Assembly (NCBI GenBank): GCA_020024235.1
Contig: JAHHUA010000044.1
Coordinates: 1 to 12,477 of the forward strand
Source: Oscillospiraceae bacterium
GTDB lineage: Bacteria; Bacillota; Clostridia; Oscillospirales; Ruminococcaceae
DNA length: 12,477 nucleotides
Direction of reading: 5' to 3'
The notes under the pieces were generated by a model that was not told the origin of the DNA, searched no databases, and worked only from the letters and a program-made list of their open reading frames with translations. Both the position numbers and the translations under genes were made by a program. How positions within the stretch are numbered: the stretch's first letter is position 1; each line of letters opens with the position of its first letter. Shown piece after piece: positions 6,697-12,477 of this stretch.

Positions 6697-6740
6697 GCAT
6701 CAAAAGGTGTTAATAATAGTAAATTACTTGTGGTTTTTTT
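6675..6740 (+). terminator. riboswitch-controlled intrinsic terminator overlapping the aptamer
   Basis: Bases 6675-6693 pair with 6716-6734 at 18 of 19 positions (two G-U, one A-C mismatch) and run into T's to 6740. The 5' arm consists of the last base of the P3 5' strand, all of L3, the P3 3' strand, J3/1 and the start of the P1 3' strand. The hairpin therefore cannot coexist with the folded aptamer. Ligand should stabilise the aptamer and permit read-through, making this an ON switch. The ribosome binding site begins 6 bases after the T-run. Confidence 0.83.
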
Positions 6741-6762
6741 AATTACAAGGAGGATAAAATTA

Positions 6763-8778
6763 ATGGATGAAAACAAAATTCTGGGTGAAATGCCCGTTTC
6801 CAAATTGTTATTTAAGTTTTCTATTCCCTGTGTAACAGGTCTTTTAATCGGAGCTCTTTATAACATAGTGGATCAAATTTTTATCGGAAACAGCAGCTTA
6901 GGTTATTTGGGAAATGCAGCTACGGGAATATCTTTTCCAATTCTTTGTATTGCAAATGCATTTGCCTGGTGTGTGGGCGATGGTGCTGCATCATATCTGA
7001 GTATCTGTTCAGGCAGACAGGATAACGAAAGTGCTCATAAATGTGTTGGTACAGGATTAAGTGCAACTTTTATTATAAGTATTATTCTTACAATAATCTG
7101 TGTTATTTTTTGCAGACCTTTGATGGCAATGTTTGGAGCTTCTGATTTAACCTTGGATTTAGCCAGTGACTATTTTTTAATTATAGCTTTATTTTTCCCT
7201 TTTTATCTTATGTTTAATGTAATGAACAGTATGATAAGAGCAGACGGCAGCCCTACATATGCTATGATAGCTATGATTTCCGGAGCTGTAATTAACATTA
7301 TTTTAGACCCTATCTGTATTTTTCTTCTTGATTGGGGAATTAAAGGTGCTGCTATTGCCACTGTAGTAGGTCAAGTGGTATCATTTGTTATCTGTGTTTT
7401 ATATTTCTTTAAACCAAAGAGTTTCCGTCTTTCCAAAAACAGTTTTAAAATTGACAAATCCATGATGTTTAATTTAATCACTTTAGGTGGTTCAACATTT
7501 ATTATCCAAATTTCTATGGTTGTTATGACTTTGCTAGGAAATATTACACTGGCAAAATACGGAGCTTTATCTGTTTATGGCAGTGATATTCCGATTTCTG
7601 TATTCAGTATACAAACCAAAGTATACACTATTATATGCAACATTGTAGTCGGTATAGCTTTAGGTGGTCAGCCTATTTTAGGATTTAACTATGGAGCAGG
7701 AAAAATGGATCGTGTTAAGGAAACATATCGTTTAATTGTTATTTCATCTATGACTGTGGGCATTATTGCAACACTTATTTATGAGCTTTTTCCGGAACTT
7801 GTAATAAGTATTTTCGGAAAACAAAACGAACTTTATATGGATTTTGCTGTAAAAAGCTTTAGAATTTTCTTAGGCCTTAGCTTTGTAACCTGTTTTATTA
7901 AAATTTCCTCAATATTTTTTCAGTCAATCGGCAAAGCTGTTCATGCTATGCTAGCTTCTGTTATTCGCGATATGGCTTGTTTTGTAACTTTCACATTAAT
8001 TTTGTGTAATGTATTTGAACACGCAAAACCGGGAAACGGTTATTATGGAATTCTTATTGCCTCTCCCCTTTCCGACTTAATTGCAGGCACTGTGGTGATT
8101 ATATTGACAGTTAAATTCTTTAAGGGAATGTGCAATTTTGCACCACAGAAAGAAGATATATCTATTCAGTCAACCCACCCGGGTACAATTATTACAATAG
8201 CCCGTCAGCATGGCTCCTGCGGAAAGCAAATCGGAGAACTTGTTGCAAAAAAACTGGGTATACCTTTTTATTCAAAGGAAATTACCGCTTTAGTAGCATA
8301 TAAAAACGGTATGGCAAATGAATTTATCTCCGAAGAGGCGGAGGACTCCTCTGCCATTTTAAATCAGATGTATTTAAGCACCACTGTGGTACAGCAAGGT
8401 ATTATTGCACAGGAAAAAGTACTTAAAAAAATAGCTGATGAAGGTTCATGTGTAATTATTGGCAGAGCTGCTGATTATGTTCTTCGCAATTATAAAAATG
8501 CAGTTCGTATATTCATTTATGCTCCTGAAAAAGTGAGAATAAAAAATATTCAGCAGATGTATGGCGACAGCCCGGAAGAAGCTAAAATAAATATGATGCG
8601 ATCCGACGATGCCCGAGCTAATTATTACAGAAATATTTCCGGTTCTGATTGGAATGATATGAGAAACTATGATTTATGTTTGGATTCTTCTTTAGGTAAA
8701 GAAACCACTGCTGACATTATCACTGATTTTGTAAAACGAATTGAACAACACTCTGCCCTTAACTTTACAGGCAATTAA
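6763..8778 (+). CDS. MATE-family transporter fused to a cytidylate-kinase-like domain
   Basis: A 671-residue protein. Residues 1 to about 455 are a complete MATE transporter (KFSIPCVTGLLIGALYNIVDQ, IRADGSPTYAMIAM, GGQPILGFNYGAG). Residues about 470-665 are a cytosolic cytidylate-kinase-like P-loop domain: ITIARQHGSCGKQIGELVAKKLG (480-500 region, variant Walker A at 484-490), IIGRAADYVL near 564-573, and a DDARANYYR lid-like segment. Single-chain proteins of this layout are known in Clostridia, but the kinase-like part has no proven reaction. ATG 6763 is chosen because AAGGAGG (6747-6753) lies 9 bases before it. An in-frame GTG at 6730 is rejected, as it lies within the terminator stem. Placement behind a guanine-type riboswitch suggests export linked to purines, by inference. 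Confidence 0.92.
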   Translation: MDENKILGEMPVSKLLFKFSIPCVTGLLIGALYNIVDQIFIGNSSLGYLGNAATGISFPILCIANAFAWCVGDGAASYLSICSGRQDNESAHKCVGTGLSATFIISIILTIICVIFCRPLMAMFGASDLTLDLASDYFLIIALFFPFYLMFNVMNSMIRADGSPTYAMIAMISGAVINIILDPICIFLLDWGIKGAAIATVVGQVVSFVICVLYFFKPKSFRLSKNSFKIDKSMMFNLITLGGSTFIIQISMVVMTLLGNITLAKYGALSVYGSDIPISVFSIQTKVYTIICNIVVGIALGGQPILGFNYGAGKMDRVKETYRLIVISSMTVGIIATLIYELFPELVISIFGKQNELYMDFAVKSFRIFLGLSFVTCFIKISSIFFQSIGKAVHAMLASVIRDMACFVTFTLILCNVFEHAKPGNGYYGILIASPLSDLIAGTVVIILTVKFFKGMCNFAPQKEDISIQSTHPGTIITIARQHGSCGKQIGELVAKKLGIPFYSKEITALVAYKNGMANEFISEEAEDSSAILNQMYLSTTVVQQGIIAQEKVLKKIADEGSCVIIGRAADYVLRNYKNAVRIFIYAPEKVRIKNIQQMYGDSPEEAKINMMRSDDARANYYRNISGSDWNDMRNYDLCLDSSLGKETTADIITDFVKRIEQHSALNFTGN

Positions 8779-8791
8779 TATAATAATTACA

Positions 8792-8839
8792 AAAACAACT
8801 GTAAATCACATTTAAACAGATGCGATTTACAGTTGTTTT
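8792..8839. terminator. bidirectional intrinsic terminator between convergent genes
   Basis: AAAACAACTGTAAATC (8792-8807) pairs perfectly with GATTTACAGTTGTTTT (8824-8839), extended by two more pairs beyond one mismatch, around a 10-base loop. T's follow on both strands. It ends the MATE-kinase transcript from the left and the TPM-operon transcript from the right. Confidence 0.9.
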
Positions 8840-8898
8840 CATTTTGCAATAAAAATTAAAGATGGGGGTTATCTGTTAATTTTTTCTTATATTTTGTG

Positions 8899-9729
8899 TT
8901 AAAATTTACCGCTTTTGCTGGAAGATCCTCTGCTGTCAACTGTAGTTCCGCCACTTCTTCCACTTCCACCGGAACTGTTGTTTTTTTGTGGTGGATCATA
9001 AACTCTGCTTTGGGTTTTATGGGTAAATCTATCATATCTGTCGGTTAACTCCAAACCACCATCAGCAATATACTGATTTGCTTCCCGTTTTTTTGCAACA
9101 GATTTATGCTGATCCAATAAAATACTTTTAACAATAAAAGCTGCTATAAAACCTAAAACTATACAGGCAGCAATGCCCCAAAGCCTAACATACAGTGATA
9201 CAGGTTTATTGTTTACATCTATAGGATTACCCATATGTGAGGCTTTCAACATTTTGTTGCAGGTATTAAGGTAGATGTCAAAACCTTTATACCAGTTATC
9301 TTTTCCCAGTTCTCCTAAAAACATATCTGCCAAATAGTCTTTGCCATAGTCAGTAAAAGCTGTATTTCCATAACCATGAGCATAGAGAATATAATCTCTG
9401 TCACTCATTGAAAGCATAAGCATAATTCCGCTTTGGTCTTTTCCTATTCCCATAGGTTTATCAAAATAGAACTTTTCGGCTGTATCTTTTATTACTGCTC
9501 CTGTTGGATTATCCAAATAGCTTAAATAATCCTGTAAAACAATTATGTATACACCGCAATTATATTTTAAAGATAATTCTTTAGCTTTGTCATTTAATTT
9601 ATTTCTTTCAGAGGTATCTAAAATACCCGCCTCATCAGTAACATAATCCATATCGCTTGCTAAGGCTGTTACAGTAAAGGACAAAATAAGTATTAAGCTT
9701 AAAATTATTGCTGAAAATTTTTTTCTCAT
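8899..9729 (-). CDS. TPM-domain membrane protein (YdjH/YgcG-like)
   Basis: A 276-residue protein. Residues 1-25 are a signal peptide ending TALAS. Residues about 28-165 form a TPM domain (YVTDEAGILDTSERNKLNDKA, GVYIIVLQDY, GIMLMLSMSDRDYILYAHGYG). Residues about 180-203 form one membrane segment. A charged cytosolic stretch and a Gly/Ser-rich tail (SSGGSGRSGG, then KSGKF) complete it, the usual TPM-family ending. The TPM domain should face outside. In B. subtilis the homologue YdjH acts with YdjG and YdjI in membrane-stress PspA recruitment; the same job here is inferred from the neighbours. GGAGG precedes ATG 9729, and only 15 bases separate it from the upstream gene's stop, so the two are one operon. 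Confidence 0.88.
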   Translation of the reverse strand: MRKKFSAIILSLILILSFTVTALASDMDYVTDEAGILDTSERNKLNDKAKELSLKYNCGVYIIVLQDYLSYLDNPTGAVIKDTAEKFYFDKPMGIGKDQSGIMLMLSMSDRDYILYAHGYGNTAFTDYGKDYLADMFLGELGKDNWYKGFDIYLNTCNKMLKASHMGNPIDVNNKPVSLYVRLWGIAACIVLGFIAAFIVKSILLDQHKSVAKKREANQYIADGGLELTDRYDRFTHKTQSRVYDPPQKNNSSGGSGRSGGTTVDSRGSSSKSGKF

Positions 9730-9744
9730 TTTAAGTCCTCCCTA

Positions 9745-10875
9745 TTAAAATAATTCTGTAATAAAGCGTCCTAACGGACCTGAAAACAACAGACTTAATA
9801 CCACTGATGCTCCTACTGCCACAGACCAAAACCAACGATTTAATTTATGCTTGTCAATGGGTAAATCTCCTACAAATTTTCCGGTTTGACCGTTCATGGC
9901 AAAAAGATAATTTTGATTGTTCCATTTAGTAGTGAGGAGCCATACAGGCATAAGAGCATATTTTACTTCTTTTGACTGAATATTGATATTTCTGTTGATT
10001 ACATTAACCATACCATATCCGCTGACTGTAGTTTTTATACTGTTCATAACAGTTTCACGACATCTTGTATCAGCTCTTTCAACAGCCTCTTTTTTGTCTA
10101 CATCATATTTATCTGCCAAAAATCCCGGCAAGTATGCACTTGAAAATTCTTTAAGTTCATTATAGTTAAAAGGTTCTATGGAATCCATATAATCATCGGG
10201 CATTTTGCTGGAACCGTCCACAGGAACTTTTTTAAAATTCATTTTACCTGACCTGTATACATTATAATGTCTTGTTTCAGTAACTTTATAGTCCCCTTCT
10301 CTTCTGACAGTGGAATTGGTAGCATGATAAGTTACACTTCCGTTTGCATCTGCATCAAAAAGCCAAAACGGAACATATACACCTTTTATTTCTTCAACAT
10401 GGTTGTTGGCAGTAAATGCATTTGGTAAAAGGCGTTTACCTTTATAATGGTTTTTTAAAGCCTCCACTGCCTGTTTTTTCTCCAATTTAAAAGGAAGAAT
10501 ATAATCAGGCTTTTTAGTACCGCTGAATTGCCCCGGAATTATAGTGGGATTTCCGCAATAAGGACAGCTGGTAGCAGCAGTTGTTTCATCACAGAAAAGT
10601 TGTGCACCGCAGGAAGGGCAGCTATACATTTTCATGTGATTTTCTTCATCACCCCATGAATTAGTATCCTCATCAAAGTTTTGTTCATTCTCTTTTATTT
10701 CTGCTTCCTGAGCTGCTTTTACAGCTTCCGCATCTTTTTCTGCATATTTTGTTTCGATTTCTGCTATATCATATGATGACCCGCAATAATCACATTCCAC
10801 TTTTCCTGTTGTTCCCGAAAAATGCAGAGGTCCTCCGCAAGCGGGACATTTATAGTTTGTTACCTGTGTTGCCAT
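9745..10875 (-). CDS. TFIIB-type zinc-ribbon membrane protein (YdjG-like)
   Basis: A 376-residue protein with two CxxC/CxxC zinc ribbons: C10-C13-C28-C31 (YKCPACGG and CDYCG) and C86-C89-C104-C107 (SCPSCGA and CPYCG). An acidic, probably coiled linker at about 40-80 separates them. A beta-rich central domain spans about 123-340 (ILPFKLEKKQAVEAL, VYVPFWLFDADANG, ALMPVWLLTTKW). One membrane helix lies near 348-368 close to the C-terminus, placing the bulk in the cytoplasm. This matches the YdjG family. The ribbons resemble TFIIB's but such proteins are membrane stress factors, not transcription factors. AAAGGAG (10883-10889) sits 7 bases before ATG 10875. It is the first gene of a two-gene unit with the TPM gene. 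Confidence 0.88.
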   Translation of the reverse strand: MATQVTNYKCPACGGPLHFSGTTGKVECDYCGSSYDIAEIETKYAEKDAEAVKAAQEAEIKENEQNFDEDTNSWGDEENHMKMYSCPSCGAQLFCDETTAATSCPYCGNPTIIPGQFSGTKKPDYILPFKLEKKQAVEALKNHYKGKRLLPNAFTANNHVEEIKGVYVPFWLFDADANGSVTYHATNSTVRREGDYKVTETRHYNVYRSGKMNFKKVPVDGSSKMPDDYMDSIEPFNYNELKEFSSAYLPGFLADKYDVDKKEAVERADTRCRETVMNSIKTTVSGYGMVNVINRNINIQSKEVKYALMPVWLLTTKWNNQNYLFAMNGQTGKFVGDLPIDKHKLNRWFWSVAVGASVVLSLLFSGPLGRFITELF

Positions 10876-10930
10876 TATTTTTCTCCTTTCCGTGTTAAGA
10901 AGGTATATAATACAGACTTACTTTTTTATC

Positions 10931-10963
10931 CTATTATAAAACATAAACATAAAAAATGCACTA
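10931..10963 (-). promoter_or_regulatory. promoter of the zinc-ribbon/TPM operon, same layout as the SPFH promoter
   Basis: On the minus strand TAGTGCA (10957-10963), 18 bases, TATAATAG (10931-10938). The -10 box is consensus; the upstream heptamer is a poor sigma-A -35 box. It is repeated at the same distance in front of the SPFH gene, so it is probably functional. Predicted start is near 10925. Confidence 0.6.
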
Positions 10964-10986
10964 TATTTTTTTATTTTTTTTTAAAA

Positions 10987-11016
10987 AAATCAGCCTTCAT
11001 TTTTGAAAGCTGATTT
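10987..11016 (-). terminator. intrinsic terminator after the SPFH gene
   Basis: AAATCAGC-c-TTC (10987-10998) pairs with GAA-a-GCTGATTT (11005-11016) around a 6-base loop, with one mismatch. On the minus strand the stem runs into seven T's. It separates the SPFH gene from the downstream zinc-ribbon/TPM operon. Confidence 0.78.
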
Positions 11017-11076
11017 CTTAAAATTTACAAATAAATTGAAATTAATTATATTACTCGTTGTTATTGTTATTGTAAA

Positions 11077-12387
11077 TTATTTAATATCTTCACTGTTAAA
11101 GGGATCTCCGCATTGTGGACAGAATTTAGGTGGGTTCATAGGATCCTCCGGCTGCCATCCACATTTATCACATCTGTAAAGAGGTGCTCCCAATGGTTTT
11201 GGTTTACCGCATTCCGAACAGAATTTACCTTTGTTTACGGCTCCGCATGAGCAGCTCCACCCTGTATTTTCTTCAGGTTTGGATTTTCCGCATTCCGTAC
11301 AGAATTTTCCTGTATTTCCCTTTCTGCCACAGGAACAATTCCAACCTGATGAAGTTGCTGTAGGCTGGTGCTGTTGCCCCATTTGCTGTCCCATTTGATA
11401 CAGGTTAGCTGTATTCATACCGCCCATTTGATTTGCCATTCCCATACCCATAAATGCCATAGCTGAACCTGCTGATTTGTTTGAAGCAGCCAGTTTCAGA
11501 GCTTCGGCTTGAGATGCACCGATTTCGGCTGCCAAAGCAGATGGATTTCTGGAGTATAGCTGAATTGTACGCAGTTTTTCTTCTACTTTCTCATCGCCGC
11601 TCAAGCTGGAAATTCCGAAATTTACTATTTCAATACCTCTGATTTCTTTCCATTCATGAGTAAGCTCTGCTTTAAGTGCATCACGAATATCCAAAGTATG
11701 CCCCATAAGTTCGGAATAACTTATACCCATTGCGGAAATTCTGGCAAATGCCGGACCTAAATGAGTGAGCAATTCACTTTTCATTTGTCCATCAATTTTA
11801 TCTCTTGTATAATCTTCGGTAAAATTGGCACAGACATTGGTATAAAATAATAGTGGATTTGTTATTTTATAGCTGTATTCACCAAAACAACGAATAGGCA
11901 TATCCATATAAATATTGGCTTCTCTATCGGTTATTTTAAAAATAATCGGACTTGCTGTTCCATACTTATTTCCATATATTTCTTTTGTATTTATGTAATA
12001 AACTCTTTGATCCTTGGGTGGTTCTCCACCAAAAGCAAAACGCTTACCTATAGTTTTAAATACTTCACCTATGCTATCACCTAAATTTCCTTGGAAAATA
12101 GAAGGTTCTGTAGAAGAATCATAAATAAATTCTCCAGGTTCTGCACATATATCCACGACTTTACCCTGTTCAACTATAATCATGCACTGACTATCTGCCA
12201 CTGATATTATTGAACCATTAGAAATGATATTATCACTTCCTTTGGTGTTTGATGAACGGGAGCCTGTGCGTTTTTTTCCTTTTACAGCCAATATATTTAC
12301 ATCAATAGCATCACAATAAAAGTATTCTTTCCATTGATCTGCAAAAACACCTCCCGCAGATCCTATTGCTGCTCTTATAAGTCCCAT
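11077..12387 (-). CDS. SPFH-domain protein with three C-terminal zinc ribbons (YdjI-like)
   Basis: A 436-residue protein. Residues about 20-290 carry the SPFH (band 7) region in the variant found in YdjI-like proteins (EYFYCDAIDVNILAVKGKKR, KDQRVYYINTKEIYG, RGIEIVNFGISSL). Residues about 300-345 form a Met/Gly/Gln-rich linker. Three zinc ribbons follow: C351-C353-C363-C366, C379-C381-C390-C393 and C406-C409-C423-C426. The first two are near copies (GW-x-CSCG ... KGKFC-x-ECGK type). There is no membrane helix, so membrane association would be peripheral or through partners. In B. subtilis YdjI links PspA to the membrane with YdjG and YdjH. AAGGAG (12395-12400) sits 7 bases before ATG 12387. 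Confidence 0.9.
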   Translation of the reverse strand: MGLIRAAIGSAGGVFADQWKEYFYCDAIDVNILAVKGKKRTGSRSSNTKGSDNIISNGSIISVADSQCMIIVEQGKVVDICAEPGEFIYDSSTEPSIFQGNLGDSIGEVFKTIGKRFAFGGEPPKDQRVYYINTKEIYGNKYGTASPIIFKITDREANIYMDMPIRCFGEYSYKITNPLLFYTNVCANFTEDYTRDKIDGQMKSELLTHLGPAFARISAMGISYSELMGHTLDIRDALKAELTHEWKEIRGIEIVNFGISSLSGDEKVEEKLRTIQLYSRNPSALAAEIGASQAEALKLAASNKSAGSAMAFMGMGMANQMGGMNTANLYQMGQQMGQQHQPTATSSGWNCSCGRKGNTGKFCTECGKSKPEENTGWSCSCGAVNKGKFCSECGKPKPLGAPLYRCDKCGWQPEDPMNPPKFCPQCGDPFNSEDIK

Positions 12388-12421
12388 AGTTTATCTCCTT
12401 TCAAATTTTCAAATTGCATTT

Positions 12422-12454
12422 CTATTATACACTGATTTTTCTTTTTTTGCACTA
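12422..12454 (-). promoter_or_regulatory. promoter of the SPFH gene
   Basis: On the minus strand TAGTGCA (12448-12454), 18 bases, TATAATAG (12422-12429), followed by a start near 12416 and a leader of about 29 bases to ATG 12387. The heptamer, spacing and -10 box match exactly those at 10931-10963, while the spacers themselves differ. Confidence 0.62.
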
Positions 12455-12477
12455 CTTATCATCGAATGTTTCTGCAT

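Noticed and set aside
6730..6762. Upstream GTG start that would extend the MATE-kinase protein by 11 residues
   Set aside because: These codons lie in the terminator stem, T-run and ribosome binding site; AAGGAGG is correctly spaced for ATG 6763.
10931..10963. SigW-type promoter expected from the B. subtilis ydj operon
   Set aside because: No TGAAAC / CGTA pair was found; a consensus TATAAT -10 box is present instead.
12406..12477. Short minus-strand frame beginning at the last bases (ATG at 12477) and ending before the SPFH gene
   Set aside because: It overlaps the SPFH promoter and has only about 22 codons; it could be the tail of an upstream gene but this cannot be told at the window edge.

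Overview
The window looks like a piece of a low-GC Clostridia-type Firmicute chromosome. Evidence for this is strong AGGAGG-type ribosome binding sites, A/T-rich sigma-A promoters, paired MATE transporters, a MATE–cytidylate-kinase-like fusion, and an SPFH / zinc-ribbon / TPM cluster that matches Bacillus subtilis ydjI-ydjG-ydjH. No rRNA, tRNA, CRISPR array or intact transposase was seen.

Left part (1 to about 3000): three minus-strand genes with visibly higher G+C than the rest. They are a ClbS/DfsB-family protein cut by the window edge, a secreted chymotrypsin-fold serine protease with a propeptide, and a Ser/Thr/Pro-repeat lipoprotein just upstream of the protease. A 103-base hairpin-forming element lies immediately 3' of the protease gene. 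From about 3000 to 3320 there is very A/T-rich non-coding DNA, then the stranded last 32 codons of an ABC-transporter ATPase on the plus strand. I read this as a junction between DNA of different history.

Centre (3430-8840): on the minus strand, a DUF308/HdeD-like membrane protein, a TetR-family regulator and a MATE efflux protein, each with its own recognisable signals. Divergent from them on the plus strand is a second MATE protein fused to a cytidylate-kinase-like domain. Its leader holds the main discovery in this window: a purine riboswitch aptamer with the cytosine that specifies guanine-type ligands. It is followed by an intrinsic terminator whose 5' arm is made of the aptamer's own L3, P3, J3/1 and P1 bases. 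Ligand binding and termination should therefore exclude each other, which predicts a guanine-activated (ON) switch driving an exporter. This is the same logic as adenine control of the pbuE purine efflux pump, but with guanine-type recognition and an unrelated transporter family.

Right part (8899-12477): a minus-strand membrane-stress cluster. An SPFH-domain protein with three C-terminal zinc ribbons is followed by a terminator. After it come a separately promoted TFIIB-type zinc-ribbon membrane protein and a TPM-domain protein with a signal peptide, membrane anchor and Gly/Ser tail. The two transcription units share an identical promoter layout (TAGTGCA, 18 bases, TATAATAG), so they are probably co-regulated although a terminator separates them. 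In B. subtilis the equivalent proteins form the membrane complex that recruits PspA; no pspA lies inside this window.
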